Shown: positions 1 to 12,879, numbered from the stretch's first letter. The stretch: DNA of 64,000 nucleotides from Epiperipatus broadwayi (GCA_028023455.1 JAQFVV010000013.1:1116001-1180000); one strand, 5' to 3'. A program made the numbers and translations. The notes: generated by a model from the letters alone, not told the origin.

Positions 1-854
1 AAATTAAATGTTTTTATTAAATATGAAATTATTAAATTTGATATTTTTAATCTTAAAAAATTTTTAAAGTTATATATCAAAAATTTACAGAATGTAATGA
101 TTTCATGTTTTACACCTTAAATATCATCATCATCATTTTCAACCAGTACTGACCCTGCAGGATAAACATCTCTCATAGTTCAATCCATCTCTCCAATCTC
201 TAGCTTCTCTTCTCCATACCATCCCAGTAAACTTCTTTATTTCATCCATCCATCTTACATTTGTTCTCTTTCTAGGTCTTCTATAATCCTTTGAAATCCA
301 GTTTAATATTTTAATTGTCCATCTATTATCATTTCTTCTAACAATTTATTCACAGCAACTCCACCTCAGTATCTTAATTCTTTCAATAATGTCATTAACA
401 CCTATTGTTCTCTTGCCCATGTATTTTGTTTTCAAACTTTTCTTGTTTCTAACATATATCTCACCATACTTCGTTGAATGGCTTAAAGTCTTTGTATTGC
501 TCTTCTGTTAAGTGTTCAAGTTTCAAATTTATATATAAGAACTGGTAACACATTTATAAAAACTTTCCTTTTCAAACACATAGGCATATTTTCTTTTAGT
601 ATTAAATTATTTCTACCAAAAGCACTTCAACCAAGTTCATTTCATTATTAATTTCATCCATTATGTTTCCATCTGTTATAATAATTTGATTATGATATTT
701 GTAGTTGATAATTTCTTCTAACTCATTATCAATCTTTATTTTCTTCTTTTGAGAAAATCTATTGAACATTACTTTAGTCTTTTAACACTTACCTTTAATT
801 CTACTTTCTTATTTTCATCTGATAACTTTTGCAACATTTCTTGAGGCCCTAAAG

Positions 855-1056
855 CATTATTTTCAAAAACAAGTACATTATCTGCAAAATTTAAATGATT
901 TAAATTATCACCCTTTACTTTTACTCCTTTAGCTTTTTATTTTAATTCACAAAATACATTATTTTCAAAAACAAGTACATTATCTGCAAAATTTAAATGA
1001 TTTAAATTATCACCCTTTACTTTTACTCCTTTAGCTTTTTATTTTAATTCACAAAA
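855..1056. repeat. Tandem 102-bp duplication inside the RTE reverse transcriptase
   Basis: Bases 855-956 are repeated almost perfectly at 957-1,056. The unit covers the minus-strand segment that holds the FADD-box relic (FADN). The period of 102 bp is 34 codons, so the frame is kept and the polymerase active-site box is present twice. The near identity, against the heavy decay around it, suggests the duplication arose after the element died. Confidence 0.9.
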
Positions 1057-2241
1057 CACTTCTTGCAAAACTGCTGTAAAAAGTTTTGAAGATATGAAGT
1101 CTTTCTGTCACATATTCTTCTCAATGTTAATTTTTTTTAGTATCATTATGTAATCTAATTGTTGTTGTTGCATTTTTATAAATTATTTTCAGAATATGAC
1201 ATTATTTTGGAAACATATCTTGATGATCCAATGCTTTTCTCAATACTTGGATATGATTCACTGTATTAAAATGACTTTTAAATCCAACTTGCTCTTTTGG
1301 TTGGTTAAAACCAAAGTTCGCTGTAGACGAGTTGTAATTAATTTGGTAAAAATTCTATATAGAATTGATAAAAGACTGATAGGTCTGTAATTTCTAATAT
1401 CTTCTTTATCATCTTTTCTAAATATTAATGCTGAATTCTTCCAATTATCTGATATATCTTTATCATTTAGATATTTGCTTTATAACTTTGCCAAAAAAAT
1501 TTCTCCTGCTTCACCTACTTCTTTTAAGATATTGATTATAATTCCATTATTACATGGAGCTTTTCCCTTCTTCATAAATTAAATTGCATGTCTCTCTTCT
1601 TCATTTAAAATTCTGGGCAATTTAGAAAATATAATAGTTGTAGGGGGTACTTTTTTTGTTCTTTATTGTTATATAATTCTTGTTAGAACTCTTCTACACA
1701 TTTCGTGATTTCATACCTCTTTTTAATAATAAGTTCATCTTTTTTTCTTATTGTAGAAATAATTTTTCTACCAATACCAAGATGTTTTCTTATACTCTAG
1801 AGACTTCTATTCACTCACAGCTTTCCTTGCTAGTTCACAATTATACTTTTTATATCATTATTAACTTTTTTACATGCCATTTTACAAAATTTGAGATGTT
1901 CATTCCTTCTTAATGCATCATTTTTATATATTTTCATATTCCTTCTTTTCTTCATAAATTGTCTTGTTGCAATAGAAATTTTATTGATCGATTGCTGCTT
2001 TTTTATATCAACTATCTTTGTTGCCAAAAGTGTATCAATTATCTTCTTATTGATTTCATTCAAATTTGAATATCTGTTAATATTTGAAAATGATTTGCAA
2101 GTTCTAATTTAAATTCATTGGAATGTGTCTGAAGATTAGGATTATCAACTGTGAATATTGTTTTTCTTAATAATTTTTGTCTCTCTAGCTTCTGTTTTAC
2201 ATCTCATTAATCTACTTCTCGTGTTGAATTTATTAAGAACA

Positions 2242-2850
2242 TTACAATCTTAATACATATTTTCTATTAGTTGAAATATAATCCAATTCTGTTGTACCTT
2301 CATTTGGATGCTTCCATGTCTGTTTCCATTTAACATTTTTCTCAAAACAAGAATTCATAATATAAAATTTTTTTTTTTCTGCAAACTCCACAAGTCTATG
2401 ACTTCTCTCATTTCTATCACCATAATCAAATTTACTTACAGTAATTTTATTTTTCAATTGTTTACCAATTCTAACATTAGAAGTCTTTCATGACAATTAA
2501 AATTTTTGTCTGATCAAATGCCTTTTGTGCATCCATACAAAAATGCTATACATCATCATCACAATGCAAACTTGGTGGGGCACAAATCTGAATTATCTGC
2601 TATTAAGTTGAATAACTAATCTTGCCATTCTTTCTGATACACCATCAACTTCCACAATATTGTTTTTCCACTTTTTATTTATAATGAATCCTACTCCACT
2701 CTGTACTTTCAATATTTGGGCCTTTGTAGTTCAGCAGACAACCATTTTTAATTCAATTGTCTCTTCACCTTTTCTTCTCATTTCACAAAACCCAATAATG
2801 ACTCATTTAATGTTAGGCAGTTCTTCTTCCGGTTCTTGCAGTCTTTCTAT
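2242..2850 (-). pseudogene. RTE endonuclease domain remnant
   Basis: This is the AP-endonuclease-like part of copy R1. One open stretch (2,242-2,457) carries GDRNERSHRLVEFAE, IMNSCFEKN, KWTW-like KQTWKHPNEG and LDYISTNRK, which match the family order of the C-terminal half of RTE endonucleases. Upstream, in a shifted frame near 2,580-2,830, are GFCEMRRKGEE and GVGFIINKKWKNN. Several frame breaks separate the pieces. The domain would cut target DNA during insertion, but it is broken here. Confidence 0.85.
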
Positions 2851-2880
2851 ACTTATTTATATATATTAGCCTGAAAATTA

Positions 2881-5800
2881 AAATGAAGTTTTTTATATTT
2901 TGATTATTTATTTTTGTTTATTATTTTCTTCTTGCTATTTTAAAATTTTGTATTGATATTTTATTTTTTCAGATAACCTTTTTTGAATTTAAGCTTGTAA
3001 TGAAATTCACAGAAAAAAATATTAAGCTAAAATAGGGAATAAGTTTAAAAATAAAAAAATAGAACTGAAAAAAGATCAATCAATCAGTGTCTAGATGAAT
3101 TCAACAAAAAAACTGCTAAGTGGTTAAAATCATAAGTCTAAATCATTAAAGTAATATAAAAAATAAAAAATCAACTTATAAATAATAAAATTATCAGGAT
3201 AAACAATTTGATGTCTGCTTTCAGTCTAAAAGTGTATTTAATGAAAAGTATTCTTATCATATTTTTACTTTTTTAAAAAACTTATTAAGGGTATATAGAC
3301 ATAAGTAATCAAAGTGTTATTGCAAATAAAAACAAATGTCAATGTGAAGCATTCCCTGTCAGATGCCACAAAAGTTTTCAATTATATTCAAATATTTTTT
3401 TTTTTTTTTAAAATTAATGTAAACATTTAATACTTATTAAAAAATAAATAATAATTTAGCATAAAAAATAAATAAAAAGTGAACATTTAATTTTATATCA
3501 ACATCAATATTAATAAGTTAAATAATTGTCAAAATAGTCATATATGGTGCAAATTCAGTTATATATTTTCTCATGAGTAAGGCTTTTTCTCCTTCTCTGA
3601 TTATTTTGACATTATGGCACCATAGTTAAAACTAAAATATTCAATTGTTAAATTATTTACAGCTGTGAAAATCATTTTAAATTTACTATTTGCAAGTACA
3701 GTGTGGCTATCCATAAGCATCAACTTAACATGACCCTAATGACAACAAACAATCACTTGCCTCATACACAAACAGATAATAAGTGATTTTCAAAGTGTAA
3801 CTTCTCATTTCAGTTTCATTAGTATATAAATATTTAAAATTTTTATCATTTGAATTAATGGCATTTATTATATGTAAAATGCCAACATATATACATATTA
3901 TTTGTTTGAAAACTATCTTTATTTGCAAATTGGTACTATATCATCTTTTAATCATTCAACTTTAGTCAATTCATCTTTTGGTTAGTTATCATTATTAAAG
4001 GACTAACTGTAATTTGTAATACATCATTTCTATTGTTGAACTCCAAAGTATTTAGGGATATTTGGTTAAGAATCAAAATGCATATCATAACTTGATTAAT
4101 AAGTCATCTTTTTGAATTAGTGGAATAAATTTTTTATTGCTTTGATTCACTTCTCTATTCTGAATGAAGTAAATAGTTATTGTTTTATTACACTGTTGTG
4201 CTATTAAATATTATATATTCGTTCGCTTATTCATTTGTTTATAAATACACGTGTATAATCATGTATTATTAAAAACAGTAATTATTTCTTCAAACGCTTA
4301 CCGAACAATTCAAAACATAACGCATTTATAAATGCAATTCCATAATTTTATACGAAAAATATTTATTAATTTGCATTATTATCATGCTTTCATATGTTTT
4401 TGTCTATTATATTTTGTTTTTAGACTTTTAATGAGTTAATGCTTTAATTCTTTACAGATGTGTTGTTTATTAAATATTGTATATTTTTCGTTCTATTTTT
4501 TTTTTTTAAAGTAATCTAGTTTAGTAGAGTGTCTGTTCTATTAAACTTCTATTTTGAGCTCAGCCGCCTCCTACTCATTCTATTTTCTATTTTTATTAAC
4601 ATCTAACCTCCTACTTAATGAGCAGCCGTCTCTCTATTAATAGAATTCTATTGTGCATTTTTCTTTGTAATTTGTTCCAGCTAATCTTCCCACTTTATTG
4701 TATTTGTTATTGTTTCTTTTCTAAAAATAAAATAAAATAATCACATCGGTTTTTAATTCCATTTTAGAACTCCTGTGATAAGAATAAAAAAGAAATAAAT
4801 TGTTTTATAAACAGAATAATAACATGTTTAAATATCAGATTTCCTATTTTCTTAATGTTATATTTGTATTAAGTTGAAAGAAATGTAATTTTAGATTATC
4901 TCTGTCTTTGCATTGGTTAAATAAACGGTTTTTATAAAAGTGATACGACCGGCTTGTTATAAATGAAAATATTTTTATTTAGTAAACAAAAATAAAGGTA
5001 AAACAATGCCCTGGTTTAAAAAAGTAATTGCTTAGAGGATTATGATAAAACCAATAAGGTGAGATTAATAAACTATTTATGCATGCACATACTCTTATAT
5101 ATAAATAAATAATGTAATAAATTAACGCGTCAATAAAAAAAGTAATTATAATCAAATATTTAATTGCTTTAATGTTGGAGCATCGGAAATGACTTGAGCT
5201 TCCTTCCGATAATCTTTATCTTTCTAATCCGTCGGTTTATTCCTCTGCTAAAAAACGAAATAAATCCATTACTTCAAATTAATTGCGCTAATATTCCATT
5301 TTGATGGTTTTGCCCTTATGCTGTCATTTCTTGAAATTCTTATTTTGACAATATTGTAAGCACTTATTATGCTTTTTCTATTTTCTAATGACTGTCTTCT
5401 GACACTTTAATTTATAAGGCATGAAAGGATAGCGATAAATTATGGGACCAACACTAAATCTTTTCCAATCGTGAAAGCTGCACAACTTTTCATTTTTATG
5501 ATGCAATTTGTCCAATTCAGATTAACCTGAGATCTTTATCCAAGAATAGCTAGATACCCATTTCTAACTGTTGTTGAATGTTTGCTTAATTTGTTTATGG
5601 AATGCCTAAATTTAAGAAAAATCCCAAAAACTGTGATTTATCAAAATTTCAGAAATTAGATCAAACGAAAGGCAAATACATAAAACTATGAGAGTCTTTA
5701 TATACCCACACACACACCCATAAAAAGTCAAACCCATTTAATTTGATTTATATGGCAGGTATCTCCTATTCTTTGAATATAAATTTGATTTATCATGCTT

Positions 5801-6029
5801 TTTTTAGGTATGTCTTTAGATTGAGCTGCAATAGATGTGAATTTTTATCATTCCATAATCTCAATTAATTAGATATTATTTTACAAACATTTTTCTTATT
5901 ACATAAACTAAATTTTTCCGATTGAATTATCTAGAATTTCAATTGTACAATATAGTTTTGAAATATAAATCATTATCAATAAGTAGTTTATTGATCTTAC
6001 CAAATCTGCTAACTTGTGTATATTAATCA
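2881..6029. other. Unassigned A+T-rich stretch
   Basis: No ORF or repeat family was recognised. The part from about 4,200 to 5,450 is less low-complexity and richer in CpG than most of the window, with short unique G+C islets near 4,560-4,640, 4,950 and 5,180-5,240. A short CA run lies at 5,705-5,718. The stretch could be unique host DNA; nothing shows a function. Confidence 0.5.
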
Positions 6030-6118
6030 TTATTATTATTGTTATTATTATTGTTGTTGTTGTTGTTGTTACTATTGTAATCAGTGTTATTATTACTATT
6101 GTTATTATTTTTATTGAT
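6029..6118. repeat. Interrupted ATT/GTT trinucleotide microsatellite
   Basis: ATT units pass into a pure GTT run near 6,051-6,070 and back to mixed ATT/GTT. A TTTG/TTGC tetranucleotide run follows at 6,167-6,192. Confidence 0.9.
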
Positions 6119-6704
6119 TTCTGGTGATCCTATGAATGATATTTCTCTGAAATGATGTTATCTCTTGTTTGTTTGTTTGCTTGTTTGTTTTGTGACTTGC
6201 TCAAAGACACATTTGTTAATATGTTAATAAAATCCATCCCATTGTTGGTTCCTATTTTCACTATCAACTATTCAAAGTGTTATTTTCATTTCAAATAAAT
6301 TAGATCCTTGCATGATATGAACAAAATACTAACAATTTTACTTTTAAAAGGATTTTATTGTATATAACAAGAAAAATATTACATTTGTAACTATTTTACC
6401 ACATGCAGATAAATTGAAGTTAATATAAACAAATTGAAAATTGTACTGGGGGGAGGGGCAACAAAAACAAAGGATGTGCATGTGGTTTACAAATTTGAGT
6501 TTATGTGTTTCTATATACATATCCAATCAGTTTTATACACTGACAAGGCTCTTAGTTCTCTATTTTATTAGTCTTTTTTCATGCTACAATTTTGAGCATT
6601 TTTACAATATGGACCAAGTGGCTGTACGCAACCCTTGGGATACAATTTTTTATCCCTTAAGTGGAGTAGTTTCATTTTGTTCTAGAATATATTTGGATGT
6701 CTTC

Positions 6705-6941
6705 TTAGATTATTATTATTATTATACATAAAGGAGCATCTTGTACATCATAATGAGAATAATGTAAAAGTATTTGCTCAAATATATGGGTAGCTACCTT
6801 TAACAAATGAAGTGTTTGAATATCACAAATTCTTTGTTTGTACAATGATGGTATGAATGAGTGAATATTATCAAATGCAGGGCAAGTAAAAAGAAAATGT
6901 TCTTGGGTCTCTCTATTACATAACCAGCATATGTTTTCCAT
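6705..6941 (-). pseudogene. C-terminal CCHC-like motif of a non-LTR reverse transcriptase
   Basis: A 78-codon open stretch begins MENICWLCNRETQEHFLF and carries the spaced C-x2-C ... H ... C set of the post-RT region. It ends in an ATT microsatellite translated as a run of isoleucines, so the true C-terminus is lost. Confidence 0.75.
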
Positions 6942-7860
6942 ATTTATATAATGCCTTCTGTATCTATAAAAATGTAATGTTGGTAGTGCTTCAAGATTTA
7001 ATTTGAGCAGAAAATCATAATATTTGGTTACTAATGACCAGAATTTGAATTTTCAGGTTAGTTGTCTATTGTTAATGTTTAGAATTGGTCTTTTATCATT
7101 TAAGGGAGAGCAAATTATGTGGTATATATATATCCCAATATTTATCTTGATGTGGTAAATAAGTAAAGTTTGGAATGTTGATAATTAATGTAATTTTCCA
7201 GTATCCGTTGATTGGTGGCAGCTTATCTGTTGGGATAATCTTGAAGAACACTTTTATGCATGGGAATAAATTAGCACAAGCAGAAATATGATTTAAAGTC
7301 TTTTGAATGTTAAAAATATTTATTGAGTGTAGTCCCAAACCAGTTTGTATTAAGGGAGCTTGAATACATTTTAGTGAAATTGAATCAATCTTTTTTTCCC
7401 ACAACAATTTTTTACATAGTTGAAGTTAGGAGATATAAAAGTTCTGAAGAAGATTGCTGGAGCAATTGAAACTGTAAAGGAGGGTGGTAAATAAAGCATT
7501 GTGTACCTGTAGTAAAGTGCATAGATGATTTAGTATTATATGAATTTATTTTATTAGTAAAAGGTTTAATGTATAGTATTATTGGTGAATAGTATGTGAT
7601 TCCAGTCATAGTTAATAGATTCAAAAGGGATACTTTTGAGTACAATGATAGGTAAGATTTTGAAAGTGAATCAATTATATTTTCAATTTTATTTTTAATT
7701 TTGTCTTGTATTTGTCCATGCATACCTGATAATTTCGTCTTTAAGCTTCTTTAATATAATAGATGTATGTTCACATTTAAAAGAGATGCCAATAATTTTT
7801 TAATCCAAAATAGCAGCTTTAAGGCATTACTTTTATTCAATGGATCATTTATAAAAAAAA
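6705..7860 (-). mobile_element. Non-LTR retrotransposon 3' fragment (R1/Jockey/CR1-like)
   Basis: Minus-strand pieces form the C-terminal half of a non-LTR polyprotein in order. At 7,412-7,723 is a thumb-like segment containing KVSLLNLLTMTGITYY. At 7,096-7,407 is a connector segment with LGLHSINIFNIQKTLNHI. At 6,705-6,941 is the terminal zinc-finger-like motif CWLCNRETQEHFLFTCP. This CxxC...H...C motif near the C-terminus is typical of R1, Jockey and CR1-like elements and differs from the RTE copies here. The pieces are in different frames and the polymerase palm is missing, so this is a 5'-truncated dead copy. Confidence 0.75.
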
Positions 7861-8429
7861 TCACAATTCTAAAATGTAATGAATATGAAGTTTATCATTT
7901 TTGATGAATTATGGGCGTTTTTTAATTTTGTATAAACATCATTTATGATTAGTATTTGAAAAATAGCAAGAGAGTTGAAAAATCTTGTATTCAATAAATA
8001 ATAGAAACTTTTGAGAGCAATTACCACGTATACTATTCCAGTTCTTTCATATATTATAAGCATTAATAATCAATAAATACCAGATATTAGTACTAATTAA
8101 ATAGTGTTATTTTTTCTATATCCTCAGATTAATTTCTGAATTATAATATTCATCAATGAAAAGTTTTGGATTTAGATTTAGTATATTTTTAAATATTTTT
8201 AGATCTATTGTCTCATTTATTCAGAAGCCATCTTTTGCTCCTTTTTTTTTTTTTGTATTATCAAGTTAAGTCTGAAATGCAATAATGTGACAATATTTTG
8301 AATTTAAGCCAATTTGCTTTCATAGTTGTACAGATCTGGCTCTAATTCACTATGTACATATTTTGGTATTCTCAGCTCTTTTTAATAATTGTAAATACTT
8401 TTAATTTTTGGTTAGGTTTGATACAAAAT

Positions 8430-8810
8430 CAAAAAAAAAAACATCACATGATCTTAATTATACAATGCTTTTCAGAAATTAATTGTATGTATACTACTTC
8501 AATTCTCTTATCTATTAAAAATTAATTAATCGATAAGTATTGGATGGAAAGACTTATTAAATTTCTACTTAGTATTGTCCTATTCATCTCCCTAGACAAA
8601 TTTTTGACTATATTCTTTGCAACCTATGTCTTAAAACCAAAAAATATCATATAATCTCAGCTTACACAATGCTTTTCAGGAGCAAACCCTGTTTATTCAA
8701 GTCCAGTGCTACTTTCTATTAAAGTAGGCCATAAGTTAGAAACTACTTTAGATGGTTGTGGATTTAGTAAGCATTTCTCTCTACCATCTCTTGATTATTT
8801 AAACTTTTAA
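8430..8810 (+). mobile_element. Old family B SINE relics with a decayed hammerhead-like segment
   Basis: Two divergent copies of a segment containing ACAATGCTTTTCAG lie at 8,454-8,475 and 8,664-8,682. In each, a CATCACATGATC-like stretch precedes it, as in the family B copies at 37.4 and 55.2 kb. Bases 8,715-8,760 align with the family B hammerhead: the stem II/GAAA part (GGCCATAAGTTAGAAACTA) is recognisable, but CUGAUGA has become TATTAAA. This is an ancient, surely inactive copy. Confidence 0.45.
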
Positions 8811-9204
8811 TTGGGGCAGCACTTGAGTAAAATGAGCAGTTGCTTCGGAAATCTTTTAAGTATTTGAAAATTATAATGTGCCAATTTAAAGATAATCTTG
8901 AAAATAAGTTTTAATAAAATTAAAGTACACATTTTAGTCAGTTCCTAACAACTAAAATAAATCAAACAGGAGATAAAATGTGATGTCAGTGTTATTTTCC
9001 TGATTATAGATTTTGTGGAATTAACATGTAGCGATGACATCATTCTTGTTGCTCTGATTAGGATTCTGTATTTTTTTAAAGTATCCATATGTAGTTGAAA
9101 ATATTAATAAAATATTCAATAACCATTATTTTTAATATCTAAAGTTCTGTACAGTTAATTTTAAAAAATTTATATTTATTGAATGATTTATTGCACTATA
9201 ATGT

Positions 9205-9290
9205 TCAAGTTGCAGAATTATCAGATTGAACTTTGGATCAGAAAATCTATTTCTGAGCCCACAGTGCTACATCTAATAGCAATATAAAAG
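9205..9290 (-). mobile_element. tRNA-like SINE head (divergent)
   Basis: Bases 9,205-9,290 match 17,228-17,310: both contain GAATTATCAGAT followed by a GGATC/GGAATC segment and a TTTCTGAGCCCACAGTGC-like segment. On the minus strand the better copy reads as a tRNA-like sequence with an A-box-like TAGTGCAGTGGTAAAAG. The two copies therefore look like members of one tRNA-derived SINE family. Confidence 0.4.
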
Positions 9291-10145
9291 TGATTAAAAT
9301 ATATGCTTTCTTTTATAAACCACAGAATTTGTATGCAGAAATATTTTTTTAAAAAATTACTAATTGGATTTTATTTTTCAATTTTATCATTCTCGCCATC
9401 AATCATTTCCAGCCACTATTGATGACAACATAATGAAGATGTAATCCAGTTCCTCTCATCTCTGGTTTTTTTTCTCTGAAACCACCACCAAATTTATTAC
9501 TCCATCTATCCATCTCATATATGGTCTCATTCTAGATCTTTTATTATTTCTTGGAATCCAATTCAAAACATTATCTGTCAGTATATTATTGTATTTTTTA
9601 TCAATATATCCAACACATCTTCATTTTAGTCTCTTTAGTTTTTTCACTATTGTCAATCATATTTTCTCTAGGTCATGTATAAACTTTTTTATTTCTTTTT
9701 TTACTTATAATGTATATTTCTCCAAATCTTATAGAGTTTTCTGAATTTTTTATATTGTTCTTCTGTTAAATGTTCAATTCTCTGAGATATAAATAAAATT
9801 AGTTAAACACACATATTAAAATCCTTTGTTTTAAAATATATAAGCATGTTTTTTTTTTAATGTTAAGTTACATCTACTAAAAGCTCTCCATCCAACTTTA
9901 ATTCTATGATTAATTGCATTCATTATGTTTACATCTGTATTAATAAACTGATCAAGGTATTTGTAATTGTTAATTTATTTTAATTTATGGTATCAATCTT
10001 TATATCCTTTTTCTGAAAAAATCCATTAAACATTACAAAGAAATCAAGTCATATGTCACATGACCTAATTTAACAAAACTTGTATTACACATGTTATATA
10101 TAGAGCTCGCAAATAAGCTCTTAATAAGCTTTGCAGAATATTCCT

Positions 10146-10188
10146 AACCCCTGACCGATTTCTGCTACTGGCTTCCTCAGTGAGGTAC
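10146..10188 (-). ncRNA. Hammerhead ribozyme-like motif, family C, copy C1 left
   Basis: Minus strand: CCTCA, then CTGAGGA (the variable N7 is G, so the C-U-G-A-N-G-A core is kept), a short GC/GC stem II with a CAGTA loop, an intact GAAA, a short stem III, GGTC and GGGG. CCTC can pair with GGGG through one G-U, forming stem I. Stem II is very short and position 1.1 is mispaired, so activity is doubtful. Confidence 0.5.
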
Positions 10189-10669
10189 TATGATATTCAA
10201 GCATTAGATTAAAAATACCAGGACAAGCCCATCACTTTATCTAATGGATAAATATTAAGTAGAAAATTAGAATTTTTCAGACATTCCTGTCTTCCAATCC
10301 AGCTATCTAACTTAAATAGCCATATGGAACTGAACCAAGTTCAGATACACCATATATTAATAAGTTTAGCAATATAAAATCACCAAAGTCTTAATAGCAA
10401 AAAATAAAATTACAAAGAAATCAAGTCATATGTCACATGACCTAAATTAACATTTAACATTCCTAATATAAGCTTGTTAAATTAGGTCATGTGACATATG
10501 ACTTGCTTTCTTTGTAATTTTATTTTATGTTATTAAGGATTTGGTGATTTTATATTGCTAAAGTTATTAATATATGGGGTATCTGAACTTGGTTCAGTCT
10601 CATATGACTATTTAAGTTAGATAGCTGGATTGTCCTGGTATTTTTAATCTAATGCTTGAATATCCTAGC

Positions 10670-10712
10670 TCTTCACTGAGAAAGCCAGTAACAGAATCCA
10701 GTCTGTGGTTAG
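10670..10712 (+). ncRNA. Decayed hammerhead-like motif, family C, copy C1 right
   Basis: This is the inverted partner of 10,146-10,188. It reads CTGAGAA ... CAGAAT ... CAGTC, so G8 is lost and the A after GAA is T. It is expected to be inactive. Confidence 0.45.
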
Positions 10713-11284
10713 GAATTTTCTGCAAAGCTTGTTAAGAGCTTATTTGTAAGCTTTATTTATATCCATTAAACATCTTCATGTGATAACTCATGCAACATTA
10801 ACTGAAAATCTAAAGCATTAATTTTAAAAACAATCACATAATCTGAAAAGTCTAGATATTTAAATAATCTCCATTTATTTTTACTCCCATAACTTCACAT
10901 TTTAATCCACAAAATAAAATTTTGAAAACAGTCATATATCTTTCTCAATATTTACACTCTTAGTACCATTATGTAATAGAATCACTGCTATTCAATATGA
11001 GAACAGCCAGTGTTTATATTTTGACAATTCAAGGCTTTAACCACTGTGAAATGAGATTCAAATATTTTTTTCATAATCTATAAATCCAAAGCATAATTGC
11101 AACTCATAATCATTGATTCTTTTTATAGTTTCTATTTGCATGTTATTTACTGTGATAAAACTATCTTTAAATTGAGTTGTTTTTGTAGTTGGTTAGAAGC
11201 CAAATGTTATTTGTAGATGAGTTATAATTACCTTGACAAAGATTTTGTAGAAAAATGATAGAAGACCAATGGATCTGTAAATTA

Positions 11285-11590
11285 CTAATCTTCATCATCT
11301 TTCTTGAATATCAATATTACTATAATATTCTTCTGATCAACTGGTTCATCTTCATCATTAGTCATTTTATATATAACTTTACCAATAATTTTTTCTGTGT
11401 TTTCATCTGTTTTGTGTAAAATATCAATAATAACTTCTGGAACTTTTCCATTCTTTATAAATTTAATTGCATATTTCATCTTTTCATTTATAATTGGCAA
11501 TTCAGAGGATATAATAAGTGAATGGAATACTTTGTTTTTGTGTTCTTTATTACTATATATTTCTTTATAGAATTCTTTCATACATTTCAT
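11285..11590 (-). pseudogene. RTE reverse transcriptase N-terminal segment
   Basis: A 101-codon stretch with FYKEIYSNKE, AIKFIKNGKVPE and VILIFKKDDED. These match in order the region just before the polymerase palm of RTE proteins (family pattern: linker, ..K.GKAPG.., ..IFKKGDKED). The usual KAPG reads KVPE and the frame ends there. Confidence 0.8.
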
Positions 11591-12879
11591 GATATCATCT
11601 CTCTTTTTATTAATGGTTTCTTTTTTTTCTTATTGCTCAAACAACCTTCATTATTTTACATTTTTGAAATTTTTATTCTCTTCTTAAGTTTTTTTTACTA
11701 ATTCACAATTATATTTTCCACTATCATTTTTAACTTATTTTTCATATCATTTTAGTAAACTCTATATTTAATTTTTAACAGATCTTTTTTTTTTAAAGTA
11801 TTTTTTTATATACATTGTCTTGATTGAGTAAAAGTTTTATAAACGAATTGCTTTGTGTGTGTGTGTGTGTACTAGCTATATTTCATTTAGTAAAATATTA
11901 GTTATCTTCTTATTTATTTTAATCACGTTTGAAGAATTTTCAGTCAGTTAATATTTTAAAACAATTTTCAAGCTTGAATTGAAATTCATTGGAAGATTTG
12001 TAAAGGTTATGAATATTAACTGTTAATATTGTCTTTACTAATAATTTTTCTTCCTTTTGCATTAACTTCTATTTGACATCTCATTAATTAATAATCATTA
12101 TTTAATCTCACTAATTAAAAATCATTCTCTGTGTTGAATCTTGGAATATATATTTTCTGCTAATCAAAAGTTAACCCAATTCTGCTGTATCTTCATATGG
12201 ATGCTTCTATATGTATCTCCATTTAGCATTTTTCTCAAAGAAATAATTTTTAACATGCAGGTGTTTTTACAACAAATTCTACAGTGTATATCCTTTCCTA
12301 TATCTGTCACCTTAACCATATTTACCCATAGCACTTTCATCAGTCAAATGTTTATTAATTTTAGCAATTAAACGTTCCATGACAATTGTAAAATGTATTT
12401 GTATAGTCATATGAAAATTCTCTACTTCTTCATTATAATGAATGGGACATAAAGCTGAATAATCTGCATTTGGTATATTTCATTAATTTGTATAAGTAAT
12501 CTTGTTATTTTTTATTTATATGAATCTCATTACATTTGTGCTTCCAATGTTTGTGCCTCTGTAATAAAATATGTCTACTTTTTAAATCATCCTTTCACTT
12601 TTACTTCTACTTTCACAAAGTCCTACAATATGCCATTTAATATTAGAGTGTTTGTCTTCCAATTCATGTGATTTTGTTTTATTTGAAGATGGGCTGTAAG
12701 TGTAGGTACTTAAATAAAAGATCATTATCAAATGATAGCCTGAGTTTACCATCCTCTGTCTTCAGCCATTAAACATTATCTTGTCAATAAATTTACAGTA
12801 TTCTGAGATTAAAGATCATAATTTAGTTTTGCCTGTCAAGATTATAAACATTTATAATACTTAAATACAGGTATACTTT

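Larger units (their letters stand above)
121..2880 (-). mobile_element. RTE-type non-LTR retrotransposon relic (copy R1)
   Basis: Read on the minus strand, decayed pieces of an endonuclease-reverse transcriptase ORF run from about 2,850 down to 130. The endonuclease comes first (pieces GVGFIINKKWKNN and GDRNERSHRLVEFAE). A reverse transcriptase follows: an FRKDDKEDI-like piece, PISLLSILYRIF near 1,350-1,400, a damaged EQAGF segment near 1,290 and FADN in place of FADD near 880. A C-terminal tail (WRREARDWRDGL) lies near 165-215. The 3' end runs into an ATG/ATC trinucleotide run at 124-136, a usual RTE ending. Many stops and frameshifts make it non-functional. RTE elements of this kind encode one protein that nicks target DNA and primes cDNA synthesis there. 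A second copy lies at 9.4-12.7 kb in the same orientation. Confidence 0.85.
10034..10760. mobile_element. Family C palindromic retroposon (copy C1) with 13-bp TSD
   Basis: A 727-bp insertion flanked by ATCCATTAAACAT at 10,021-10,033 and 10,761-10,773. The left part is one unit (10,033-10,409) plus the start of a second unit from 10,410, giving a 377-bp period. It then turns into an inverted copy (about 10,475-10,760) that begins at a different point of the unit. Each orientation carries a hammerhead-like core. The 13-bp TSD suits LINE-mediated retroposition better than a DNA transposon. No protein is encoded. Confidence 0.8.
9385..12680 (-). mobile_element. RTE-type non-LTR retrotransposon relic (copy R2), split by an insertion
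   Basis: This is a second minus-strand copy of the family at 0.1-2.9 kb. It has the same landmarks: a C-terminal segment near 9,400-9,700, an FSDY relic of FADD near 10,840, an IFKKDDED segment at 11,285 and an endonuclease region near 12,150-12,650. It lacks the 102-bp duplication seen in R1. Bases 10,034-10,760 are a palindromic element inserted between 13-bp copies of ATCCATTAAACAT. Removing the insertion restores collinearity with R1. Confidence 0.8.

Noticed and set aside
10034-10760. MITE (DNA transposon) interpretation of family C
   Set aside because: The 13-bp target duplication, unit permutation and lack of fixed terminal inverted repeats fit retroposition better.
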